Positions 1 through 6,908 of a stretch of DNA of 33,697 nt are shown piece by piece. Both the position numbers and the translations under genes were made by a program. Where the stretch lies: contig DASTMO010000018.1 of NCBI GenBank assembly GCA_035714115.1, positions 1-33,697 on the forward strand, given 5' to 3'. Within the stretch, counting starts at the first letter, position 1. Each line of letters begins with the position of its first letter. The notes under the pieces are model-generated. The model saw only the letters and a program-made list of their open reading frames with translations. It did no database searches and was not told where the DNA came from. The DNA is from CAMAVH01 sp035714115. GTDB taxonomy: Bacteria > Pseudomonadota > Alphaproteobacteria > SMXQ01.

Positions 1-2
1 GA

Positions 3-2327
3 TTACTCGACCAGCGCCGGCTCTTTCGGCCCCTTCTTGCCGGTCGGCTTCGCCGGCTTGGAGGGCTTGGGCGGTGCCTCAGTGATGACGAAGGCGGGCT
101 TGTCCTCCTTGATCGTCACGACGACGCTGCCGCCCTTGGCGAGCTTGCCGAATAGCAGCTCGTCGGCGAGCGGCCGCTTGATATGCTCCTGGATCACGCG
201 GCCGAGCGGACGGGCGCCGAACAGCGGATCGTAGCCCTTCGTGGCGAGCCAATCGCGGGCCGCCTTGTCGAGCTCGATATGCACGTTGCGGTCGGCCAGC
301 TGCTCTTCCAGCTCGATGACGAACTTGTCGACGACCTGGGCGATGATCTCCGGCGACAGGCCCGCGAACGGGACGACCGCGTCGAGACGGTTGCGGAATT
401 CCGGAGTGAACATCCGCTTAATGGCGTCTTCGTCGTCGCCGGTGCGGATGCTCGAACCGAAGCCGATGGCAGGCTTGGACATCTCGGCGGCGCCCGCGTT
501 CGTCGTCATGATCAGGATGACGTTGCGGAAGTCGACGATCTTGCCGTTATGGTCGGTCAGCTTGCCGTGGTCCATGACCTGCAACAGGATGTTGTAGAGG
601 TCCGGGTGGGCCTTCTCGATTTCATCGAGCAGCAGCACGGCGTGCGGATGCTGATCGATGGCGTCGGTGAGCAAGCCGCCCTGGTCGAAGCCGACATAGC
701 CCGGCGGCGCGCCGATCAGGCGCGACACCGTGTGCCGCTCCATGTACTCCGACATGTCGAAGCGGATCAGCTCGATGCCCATGATGCGCGACAGCTGGCG
801 CGCCACTTCCGTCTTGCCGACGCCGGTGGGGCCGGAGAACAGGTAGCTGCCGATCGGCTTGTCGCCTTCGCGCAAGCCGGCGCGCGATAGCTTGATCGAG
901 CTGGCGAGCGCCTCGATGGCCTTGTCCTGGCCGAACACGACGCCCTTCAGGTCGCGATCGAGGTTGCGCAAGCCTTCCTTGTCGGAATTGGTCACGGTCT
1001 TGGGCGGGATGCGGGCGATCTTGGCGACCACCGCCTCCACGTCCTTCACCGCGATGACCTTCTTGCGCTTGCCCTCGGGCACGAGCATCTGCGCCGCGCC
1101 GACCTCGTCGATCACGTCGATCGCCTTGTCGGGCAGCTTGCGGTCGTTGATGTAGCGCGCCGAGAGGTTCACCGCCGAGACGATGGCATCGTCGGTGTAG
1201 CGCACGTTGTGGTGCTTCTCATAGTAGGGCTTCAGGCCCTTGAGGATCTTGATCGCGTCCGGGATCGACGGCTCGTTGACGTCGATCTTCTGGAAGCGGC
1301 GCACCAGCGCGCGGTCCTTCTCGAAGTAGCTGCGATATTCCTTGTAGGTGGTCGAGCCAATGCAGCGCAGGCTGCCGTTGGCCAGCGCCGGCTTGAGCAG
1401 ATTCGACGCGTCCATCGAGCCGCCCGACGTCGCGCCGGCGCCGATGACCGTGTGGATCTCGTCGATGAACAGGACGGCGTTGTCCTGCTCCTGCAGTTCG
1501 GTGATCACCGCCTTGATGCGCTCTTCGAAGTCGCCGCGATAGCGCGTGCCGGCGAGCAGCGAGCCCATATCGAGGCTGTAGATCGTCGCCGTCTTGAGCA
1601 CCTCGGGCACTTCGCCGTGCACGATGCGGCGCGCCAAGCCCTCGGCGATGGCAGTCTTGCCGACGCCCGGATCGCCCACATAGAGCGGATTGTTCTTGGT
1701 GCGGCGGCACAGGATCTGGATGGTGCGCTCCACCTCGTCGGCGCGGCCAATCAGCGGATCGATTTTGCCGCCGGCGGCCTTCTTGTTGAGGTTGACGCAG
1801 TAAGCGTCGAGCGCTTCGTGACCCTTCTTGACGACCTTTTCCTGCTTAGCTTCTTCCTCCGAGCCGTTCACCGAACGGCGTTCGTTGCGCGCCGCCACCT
1901 TGGCGATGCCGTGAGAGATGTAGTTGACCGCGTCGAGCCGCGTCATCTCCTGCTCCTGCAGGAAATAGACGGCATGGCTTTCGCGCTCGGAGAAGAGCGC
2001 GACCAGCACGTTAGCGCCGGTGACTTCTTCGCGGCCCGAAGACTGGACATGGATGGCGGCGCGCTGCAGCACGCGCTGGAAGCCGGCGGTCGGCTTGGCG
2101 TCCTCGCTGCGCTCCATCACCAGGCTGGCGAGTTCGTTGTCGATGTAGGCGACCAGCTCTTCGCGGATCTTTGCGAGATCGACGCCGCAGGCGCGCATCA
2201 CGGCGACTGCGTCCTGGTCCTCGGTGAGGGCCAGCAGAAGATGCTCGAGAGTGGCGAACTCATGCCGACGCTGGTTGGCGAAGGAAAGAGCGCGGTGCAG
2301 GGTCTGTTCCAGATTACGCGAGAGCAT
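3..2327 (-). CDS. clpA: ATP-dependent Clp protease ATP-binding subunit ClpA
   Basis: AAA+ unfoldase that feeds substrates, including ClpS-delivered N-degron proteins, into the ClpP peptidase in the cytosol. The 774-residue protein has the double Clp-N repeat (about 1-145). Domain D1 has Walker A GDPGVGKT at 218-225 and Walker B VLFIDE at 285-290. Domain D2 has Walker A GPTGVGKT at 499-506 and Walker B VLLLDE at 564-569. The ClpP-docking loop IGF lies at 621-623. The middle region is short, as in ClpA and unlike ClpB or ClpC. The C-terminus is a Pro/Lys-rich tail. The start ATG has AAGGAA upstream at good spacing. The gene lies directly downstream of clpS, the usual alphaproteobacterial order. 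It is complete: the TAA lies at bases 3-5. Confidence 0.97.
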   Translation of the reverse strand: MLSRNLEQTLHRALSFANQRRHEFATLEHLLLALTEDQDAVAVMRACGVDLAKIREELVAYIDNELASLVMERSEDAKPTAGFQRVLQRAAIHVQSSGREEVTGANVLVALFSERESHAVYFLQEQEMTRLDAVNYISHGIAKVAARNERRSVNGSEEEAKQEKVVKKGHEALDAYCVNLNKKAAGGKIDPLIGRADEVERTIQILCRRTKNNPLYVGDPGVGKTAIAEGLARRIVHGEVPEVLKTATIYSLDMGSLLAGTRYRGDFEERIKAVITELQEQDNAVLFIDEIHTVIGAGATSGGSMDASNLLKPALANGSLRCIGSTTYKEYRSYFEKDRALVRRFQKIDVNEPSIPDAIKILKGLKPYYEKHHNVRYTDDAIVSAVNLSARYINDRKLPDKAIDVIDEVGAAQMLVPEGKRKKVIAVKDVEAVVAKIARIPPKTVTNSDKEGLRNLDRDLKGVVFGQDKAIEALASSIKLSRAGLREGDKPIGSYLFSGPTGVGKTEVARQLSRIMGIELIRFDMSEYMERHTVSRLIGAPPGYVGFDQGGLLTDAIDQHPHAVLLLDEIEKAHPDLYNILLQVMDHGKLTDHNGKIVDFRNVILIMTTNAGAAEMSKPAIGFGSSIRTGDDEDAIKRMFTPEFRNRLDAVVPFAGLSPEIIAQVVDKFVIELEEQLADRNVHIELDKAARDWLATKGYDPLFGARPLGRVIQEHIKRPLADELLFGKLAKGGSVVVTIKEDKPAFVITEAPPKPSKPAKPTGKKGPKEPALVE

Positions 2328-2522
2328 CGGTTGGTTCCTTTTCCGCTGGTCTTGTCAAAGTCCCCTCAACTCACTCTTGCCCCCGCGCCGGATCATCGCA
2401 AACCGCTGGGTGAACGATCTTCCGGCAACGGCCCTGATGGGCTCCTCCCGCTATACGATGCGAAAGGCCTCGTGGAATCATGCCTGCAAACTTCAGGCCG
2501 AATTAAGGCAGTGCCACGCATC

Positions 2523-2978
2523 TCAATCCTTCTCCAGCGTGCACTGCAAAGGATGCTGGTGCTTGCGCGCCAGGTCAATCACCTGGGTCACCTTCGTCTC
2601 GGCGATCTCGTAGGGATAAACCCCACAGATACCAACGCCTTTCCGATGCACATGCAGCATGATCTGAGTCGCTTCGTCGTGATTCTTCTGGAAGAACCTT
2701 TCGAGGACGTGAATGACGAATTCCATCGGCGTGTAGTCGTCGTTCAACAGCAGAACTTTGTACATGGACGGTTTTGCCGTCTTGGCGCGCGTGCGCGTGA
2801 TCACGCCAGTACCGGAACCGCCGCCCTCCCCGTCCTTTTTGCCGGGTCCCGCCGCGACCGTCGCACCGAAGGACGGCGCAGAACTTGCCGATCCGTTAAC
2901 GACGGCGCGCGCGATAACACTCCAGCGCGGCGCGCGCGCGGCAAAGGCGTTGTGAAGAGAGTGCGGAGCGTTTTTCAT
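2523..2978 (-). CDS. clpS: ATP-dependent Clp protease adaptor ClpS
   Basis: Adaptor that binds N-degron substrates (destabilising N-terminal residues) and hands them to the ClpA N-domain. The core begins at MYKVLLLNDDYTPMEF and ends HPLQCTLEKD, matching the conserved ClpS fold with its Asn-Asp-Asp pocket. A Gly-rich linker (EGGGSGTG) precedes the core, as in alphaproteobacterial ClpS. The start is uncertain. The chosen ATG at 2978 gives 151 residues with about 70 ahead of the core, and I see no clear Shine-Dalgarno. A GTG at 2804 would give 93 residues but would drop the Gly-rich linker. The reading frame stays open upstream to 3197. The family is usually about 100-120 residues. clpA follows about 195 bases downstream, so the two are probably co-transcribed. 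Confidence 0.93.
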   Translation of the reverse strand: MKNAPHSLHNAFAARAPRWSVIARAVVNGSASSAPSFGATVAAGPGKKDGEGGGSGTGVITRTRAKTAKPSMYKVLLLNDDYTPMEFVIHVLERFFQKNHDEATQIMLHVHRKGVGICGVYPYEIAETKVTQVIDLARKHQHPLQCTLEKD

Positions 2979-3316
2979 CGGCAAGGGAGAGACGGCAAAT
3001 TTCGGCAGTTCGCGAGACGCGGCGCCGGCGGATGCGGCGGCCATAGAGGGGCGGACTGCGCCCTGCGTTACTCGTCTGTCTGCGGTACTCAGCATCACCC
3101 TATCGACGCTCACGGCGATGTCTGCCATCGCCTTCATCATATGGGAACGCGCGCCGCAAACGGAAGTGCCAATTCGCCCATCTGACGGATTCGGCAAGAA
3201 AAAGCGCGATCCCGCTCTCTCCGGAGAAACTTACTCACAGATGCAAAAAGCCCGGCCATCGGGCCGGGCTTTTTGTCGGCGCAGCGGCGATGCCGCTGCG
3301 CGAAGGCGAGCGCGCT
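2979..3316. other. Gene-poor spacer between phasin and clpS
   Basis: This 338-base stretch holds the phasin terminator (3245-3274). The rest must carry the clpS promoter, but I could not find a convincing -35/-10 pair. The clpS frame stays open through much of it (to 3197), with several in-frame ATGs near 3140, so part of it may be translated. No other credible gene is seen. Confidence 0.5.
3245..3274 (-). terminator. Intrinsic terminator of the phasin gene
   Basis: A perfect 13-bp inverted repeat: AAAAAGCCCGGCC at 3245-3257 and GGCCGGGCTTTTT at 3262-3274, with a 4-base loop. In the minus direction the GC stem is followed by a run of T. It begins 43 bases after the phasin stop codon. The A/T ends make it potentially bidirectional. 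Confidence 0.9.
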
Positions 3317-3865
3317 TTAGAACGCGGCGAACGGCTTGCCGTACTTGCTGGCAGCTTCGCTGAACCGCTTGTTGATCGGCGCGAAGCTGTCGGTGGCGAC
3401 CTTGAGGCCGAGCTGCTGGAACTTGAGCGCGTTGGCGGTGAAGGCTTCGAAGCTCGCCTTGGCGAAGTCGGCCTGAAGCTCGGCGGCTTCCTTGACGGTC
3501 TTGCAGGCGGCGAGCGACTTCACGGCGGCCGGGATTTCGTCGGCCGACTTCTGCGCCAGCGCGACCCATTCCTTGCCCACGTCCTTCAGACCGCCGACGG
3601 CGATCGTGCCGGCTTCGGCAGCGGCGTCGATATTGTCGCGGCCGAAAGCGATGGCGTCGTCATAGTCCTTCACGGCGAGGCCGCCGGTCTTGAGCGCGGT
3701 GACGGCCGGCTCACGGGTGGCGGAAATGGCGGTGTCGTAGCCTTTGCGGGCGGCGTCGGCGCCGGCCTTCAGCATCAGCTCGGCGCTCTCGACGAAAGCG
3801 GCATACATCTGCTCGGCCGGGGTGACGTCGATCTTGGCGGCTTTGGGAGCGGTCTTCTCGGTCAT
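3317..3865 (-). CDS. Phasin family protein (Phasin_2)
   Basis: Phasins coat intracellular polyhydroxyalkanoate granules and control their size and number. The 182-residue product is Ala/Lys-rich, with no signal peptide and a long amphipathic helical pattern. It has typical Phasin_2 features: an N-terminal segment YAAFVESAELMLKAGADAARKGYD, and a C-terminal part with AEAAELQADFAKASFEAFTANA-like helices ending near FAPINKRFSEA. The start at 3865 is chosen over an upstream ATG at 3898 because AGGAGA sits directly before it. It has its own promoter (3963-3991), flanked by TGC-rich sites that resemble PhaR operators, and its own terminator. This suggests monocistronic, PHA-responsive expression. 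No PHA synthase or depolymerase lies in this window. Confidence 0.9.
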   Translation of the reverse strand: MTEKTAPKAAKIDVTPAEQMYAAFVESAELMLKAGADAARKGYDTAISATREPAVTALKTGGLAVKDYDDAIAFGRDNIDAAAEAGTIAVGGLKDVGKEWVALAQKSADEIPAAVKSLAACKTVKEAAELQADFAKASFEAFTANALKFQQLGLKVATDSFAPINKRFSEAASKYGKPFAAF

Positions 3866-3938
3866 CTGGCTCTCCTGTAAGAGCGGTCTATGGGGCAAAG
3901 CGACGAACCAAACGGGCCCATCTCGGCCCCGCAGCGAC

Positions 3939-3957
3939 TTTGCTGCAATGCAACATA
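3939..3957 (-). promoter_or_regulatory. Candidate PhaR operator, downstream copy
   Basis: The plus strand reads TTTGCTGCAATGCAACATA. It shares the core TGCARYGCAACATA with a second copy at 3998-4016. The site covers the expected transcription start just downstream of the phasin -10, a repressing position. TGC-rich dyads of this kind are the known targets of PhaR, the PHA-responsive repressor of phasin genes in alphaproteobacteria. The assignment to PhaR is inferred from motif and context. Confidence 0.6.
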
Positions 3958-3962
3958 GACCC

Positions 3963-3991
3963 TATATGCGACTTGCGACCGGCTCCGTCAA
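3963..3991 (-). promoter_or_regulatory. Phasin promoter (sigma70 type)
   Basis: On the minus strand, -35 TTGACG (3986-3991) and -10 CATATA (3963-3968) are separated by 17 bases. It lies about 100 bases upstream of the chosen phasin start and between the two TGC-rich candidate operators. Confidence 0.65.
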
Positions 3992-3997
3992 GGTAAA

Positions 3998-4016
3998 TTT
4001 GTGCAGCGCAACATAA
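3998..4016 (-). promoter_or_regulatory. Candidate PhaR operator, upstream copy
   Basis: The plus strand reads TTTGTGCAGCGCAACATAA, sharing TGCARYGCAACATA with the copy at 3939-3957. The two cores start 58 bases apart. This copy sits just upstream of the phasin -35. Confidence 0.55.
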
Positions 4017-4041
4017 GTTGGATAACTTTAAGTTACCTAAC

Positions 4042-4737
4042 TCAGAGAATGGTCATCAGATTGGCGATGCCGTCCTTGCCGACCTTGAGCTGGAAGTGGT
4101 TCGGCTGATCGCCCGGATTGCGCCCAGTAGGGTATTGCGGCTTGGTGTCGCGCGGCGGATTGAGGGGTACGCCGGTGCGGTCGAGTTTGGCCAGCAGCGC
4201 CGGGAAGGTCAACTTGTCATAGGCCGCGCCGGGCCATTGGAAGGCCGTGTAGCTGTAGCGCCCGCCGCCATGGCAAGCGGCCACGATCCAGTAAAAGCCC
4301 TGGGATTTGAGCTCCAGGCCCGTGGGGGCCGGGCCGAAGCCGCCGCTCTCGTTCAGGCTCTGGCGCAGCGCCGTCAGATCGGCGGCGCTCAGCTGGACCG
4401 TGCTCTGCTCGCCGCGCCAGGAGCGCAGCGGATCCATGAATTGGAAGCCCAACACGTCGCCGGTCTTGCCGCGCACGCGCACGGCCAACTTCGCGCCGGC
4501 CGGTCCGATATCGGTCACGTCGTAAGTGCGCAGCTGTTCTTCGTAATAGCCGTTATGGGCGATGCGGTAGGCCTCCGGCCCGCCGGCCAGGCAGGCCTTG
4601 CGCAGGTCCGAAGCGTCGAGATAGCTGAACCAGCTGTTGCTGAGGGACAGCGTGTCCTGGCGCTCGGCATTGTAGGCGCAGCCGGCCAGCAAAGCGGCGG
4701 CGGCGAAGGGCAGAAGAGCGAAGAGAGTTTTGCGCAT
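4042..4737 (-). CDS. Putative lipoprotein of unknown function
   Basis: I do not recognise this 231-residue protein. The N-terminus is a lipoprotein signal: a basic start (MRK), a hydrophobic stretch and lipobox LAGC with Cys20, so it should be lipid-anchored in the cell envelope. The mature part has no TM segment. It contains a Trp/Tyr-rich central region (LELKSQGFYWIVAACHGGG) and a Pro-rich segment (RDTKPQYPTGRNPGDQP) before a final conserved-looking strand. The start ATG at 4737 has only a weak GAG upstream. It is co-directional with the phasin, but the phasin promoter lies between them. A perfect 8-bp dyad (4771-4792) sits 34 bases upstream of its start. It is divergent from the D,D-carboxypeptidase gene. 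Confidence 0.75.
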   Translation of the reverse strand: MRKTLFALLPFAAAALLAGCAYNAERQDTLSLSNSWFSYLDASDLRKACLAGGPEAYRIAHNGYYEEQLRTYDVTDIGPAGAKLAVRVRGKTGDVLGFQFMDPLRSWRGEQSTVQLSAADLTALRQSLNESGGFGPAPTGLELKSQGFYWIVAACHGGGRYSYTAFQWPGAAYDKLTFPALLAKLDRTGVPLNPPRDTKPQYPTGRNPGDQPNHFQLKVGKDGIANLMTIL

Positions 4738-4770
4738 GATGGACTCGAACGTGAGAGAACTGGGCCGGTT

Positions 4771-4792
4771 CCCAGGATAGGGAAATCCTGGG
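4771..4792. repeat. Perfect 8-bp inverted repeat upstream of the lipoprotein gene
   Basis: CCCAGGAT at 4771-4778 and ATCCTGGG at 4785-4792 flank a 6-base loop in the divergent intergenic region. No T-run follows on either strand, so it is not a typical terminator. It could be an operator or a 5'-UTR hairpin of the lipoprotein mRNA. Confidence 0.5.
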
Positions 4793-4845
4793 CTTATGTA
4801 CCTATCGACGGATTCACTAAAAATTCACCTTTAGAACATTACGTA

Positions 4846-4875
4846 TAGACAAGGAATCATTGATTCTTTTACGAT
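4846..4875 (+). promoter_or_regulatory. Promoter of the D,D-carboxypeptidase gene with GANTC palindrome in its spacer
   Basis: -35 TAGACA (4846-4851) and -10 TACGAT (4870-4875) are 18 bases apart. The spacer contains GAATCATTGATTC (4854-4866), a perfect dyad made of two GANTC sites, the target of CcrM-type adenine methyltransferases. Two more GANTC sites flank it at 4811-4815 and 4885-4889. GANTC in the core promoter is the known arrangement at GcrA-activated, cell-cycle promoters. Confidence 0.55.
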
Positions 4876-4981
4876 ACGCCCACTGATTCGAATGGTTAAT
4901 GCCGTTACCCGGAGGTTGCGGCCTTTTCGCCATTCAGGGATTGCGACATCCACCCGGGGGGTTCGGCCGGTGAAATTGACG

Positions 4982-6364
4982 ATGTTTGGGGCGCCGCAAG
5001 GCTTGATCCGTCCTCTCCGCCTGGGCTTGACCGCCCTCGCCTTGGCAACCGCCGCGCTCAGCGCGCTGCCGGCTGAGGCTGCGACGAAAAAAGCCGCCGC
5101 CAAGCCTGCACAGGAAACTCCGACCCGTTACGCCGCCATCATCATCGATGATTCCACCGGCCGCGTGCTGCATCAGGTCAACGCCGACGATAAGCGTTAT
5201 CCGGCGTCGCTGACCAAGATGATGACGATCTACATGGCCTTCGAGGCGATCGAGAAGAAGCGCCTCAGCTTCGATTCGCCGCTCAAGTTCTCCATGCACG
5301 CCGTCAACCAGGCACCCTCGCGCATTGGCCTGCAGATGGGCGACAGCATCACCGTGCGCCAGGCGATCCTCGCCCTCGTCACCAAGTCCGCCAACGACGC
5401 CGCCACCGCGCTCGGCGAGACCATCGGCGGCACCGAACAGAATTTCGCCGTGATGATGACCAAGCGCGCCCAGGCGCTCGGCATGGGCAACACGGTGTTC
5501 CGCAACGCCAACGGCCTGCCGGACCCGCAGCAGTACACGACAGCGCGCGACCTCGCGACGCTGGCGCGCGCGCTGCGCCGCGACTTCCCGCAGCACTACC
5601 ACTACTTCGCCACGCCCGACTTCAGCTACAAGGGCGTCACCATCGCCAACCACAACCGCGTGCTCAACCAGCTCGACGGCGCCGACGGCCTGAAAACAGG
5701 CTATATCCGCGCCTCCGGCTTCAACCTCGCCACCTCGGCCACGCGCGGCAACCGCCGCATCGTCGGCGTCGTGCTCGGCGGCGAGTCCGGCAGCTGGCGC
5801 GACGCGCGCATGGTCCAGCTGATGGAGCAGGCGTTCGACAACACCATCACCCAGCCGGCCCCGAGCATGGTCGCCAGCGCCAAGCCGGCGCCGACCGTGG
5901 CCTCCAACGTCCAGACCGCGGCGCAGTCGCGCAAGGCCAAGGCCGACGCCATCGCCGCCGCCGAACTGAGCGGCGGCAATCGCGCCGCCATGCTGGCCGA
6001 CCCGACCCTCAATCTGGAGCAGGGCGACACCGACGACGGCTCCTCCATCGTCGCCTATGCCGCGCCGCAGCCGCGTTACAGCCTGCCGAAGAACGCCGGC
6101 GCCGATTGGGCCATCCAGGTCGGCGCCTTCAGCAAAGAGGCCGGCGCCCACAGCGCCGCCGCCCAGGCCAAGAGCAAGCTGCCCGCCGTGCTGTCCAACA
6201 CCCGTGTGCTCGTGCTCAACGGCAAGGAAGACGGCAGCAAGTTCTTCCGCGCGCGCTTGACCGGCCTGACGGAAAGCTCCGCGCGCAGCGCCTGCAAGCA
6301 GCTCGAGCAGAAGGGCATGGGCTGCATCACAGTCGCGCCCGAGGTCGGCAGCAACCGCGGCTAA
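4982..6364 (+). CDS. D-alanyl-D-alanine carboxypeptidase (peptidase S11) with C-terminal SPOR domain
   Basis: Periplasmic PBP5/DacC-type enzyme that removes the terminal D-Ala of peptidoglycan stem peptides. With the start at 4982 (460 residues) the protein begins with a clean Sec signal (basic RPLR, hydrophobic core, cleavage after AEA). Catalytic motifs are S76-L-T-K, S136-A-N and K238-T-G. A low-complexity Ala-rich linker leads to a SPOR domain at about 375-455, starting WAIQVGAFS, which binds denuded septal glycan. The combination implies action at the division site. The frame is open to an ATG at 4892, and a GTG at 4970 has GGGGGG upstream. I prefer 4982 or 4970 because the earlier start spoils the signal peptide. 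It is monocistronic, with its own promoter and terminator. Confidence 0.95.
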   Translation: MFGAPQGLIRPLRLGLTALALATAALSALPAEAATKKAAAKPAQETPTRYAAIIIDDSTGRVLHQVNADDKRYPASLTKMMTIYMAFEAIEKKRLSFDSPLKFSMHAVNQAPSRIGLQMGDSITVRQAILALVTKSANDAATALGETIGGTEQNFAVMMTKRAQALGMGNTVFRNANGLPDPQQYTTARDLATLARALRRDFPQHYHYFATPDFSYKGVTIANHNRVLNQLDGADGLKTGYIRASGFNLATSATRGNRRIVGVVLGGESGSWRDARMVQLMEQAFDNTITQPAPSMVASAKPAPTVASNVQTAAQSRKAKADAIAAAELSGGNRAAMLADPTLNLEQGDTDDGSSIVAYAAPQPRYSLPKNAGADWAIQVGAFSKEAGAHSAAAQAKSKLPAVLSNTRVLVLNGKEDGSKFFRARLTGLTESSARSACKQLEQKGMGCITVAPEVGSNRG

Positions 6365-6384
6365 CACCCGCACGCATAGACATT

Positions 6385-6416
6385 AAAAAGGGCCGCAGCA
6401 GCGGCCCTTTTCTTTT
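6385..6416. terminator. Bidirectional intrinsic terminator
   Basis: GGGCCGC (6390-6396) pairs with GCGGCCC (6401-6407) around an AGCA loop, flanked by AAAAA on the left and TTTTCTTTT on the right. It lies between the convergent carboxypeptidase and cyclotransferase-like genes and can serve both. Confidence 0.9.
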
Positions 6417-6431
6417 GCCTGGATTTTCCCT

Positions 6432-6902
6432 TCAGCGCCCCACGAGCCAGACCCGCGCCTCGCGCAGGAACTGCGTTTTCTCGCGTGCCTGCCAGGATTC
6501 CAATGCCCAAGGGCGCGGGCTCGGCTGCGGCCCGACGCCGCGGGTGCGATAGAGCCAGGCGTTGAGCGGTTCAGGCGCATCCGCCAGCCAAACCGGCTGC
6601 CGCTCGCGGCGATAATCCCCGCCTTCGAAATCGTCGAGACGCTCGTAGTCCTCGGCGCTTAAGCCGCTGAGCAGCAAACCCTCGACGCTGTCGCCGCGGC
6701 GCGGCACGACCATCGGATAGACCCGGCCGGCGATATAGACGCGGCGCATGTTCTTGAGCGTCGCCGGCTGCGTTTGCTCCGTCTCTAAGGGACGCCCGAT
6801 GACAAGCCTGCGCACGTCAGCGTCCATCAGGGTGCCGTAAACGAACAGGCCGAGTCCTGAAACTCGGCCTGCGCGCGTGGAGTTCAGCGACGGGTCGCTC
6901 AT
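6432..6902 (-). CDS. Gamma-glutamylcyclotransferase-like (GGCT/AIG2) family protein
   Basis: Small cytosolic protein of 156 residues with the GGCT-like barrel signatures. FVYGTLMD (about 20-27) is the substrate-binding YGTL loop. LDDFEGGDYRR (about 89-99) contains the expected catalytic Glu (E93). Family members act on gamma-glutamyl amines or peptides and release 5-oxoproline, but many bacterial members have no known substrate. It is the last gene of the galU-ugd-pgmG run, starting 6 bases after the pgmG stop, so it is co-transcribed with sugar-nucleotide genes. That context does not by itself explain its substrate. Confidence 0.85.
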   Translation of the reverse strand: MSDPSLNSTRAGRVSGLGLFVYGTLMDADVRRLVIGRPLETEQTQPATLKNMRRVYIAGRVYPMVVPRRGDSVEGLLLSGLSAEDYERLDDFEGGDYRRERQPVWLADAPEPLNAWLYRTRGVGPQPSPRPWALESWQAREKTQFLREARVWLVGR

Positions 6903-6908
6903 CCCTAT

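Noticed and set aside
1209..3185. Long open frame on the plus strand opposite clpA and clpS
   Set aside because: A GC-rich shadow frame: composition is Arg/Ala/Asp repeats with no domain, and the minus strand carries unmistakable ClpA and ClpS.
4934..6373. 479-codon open frame antisense to the D,D-carboxypeptidase
   Set aside because: Low-complexity Gly/Ala/Val/Arg/His translation, with no recognisable motif or ribosome site. The sense strand has all three catalytic motifs.
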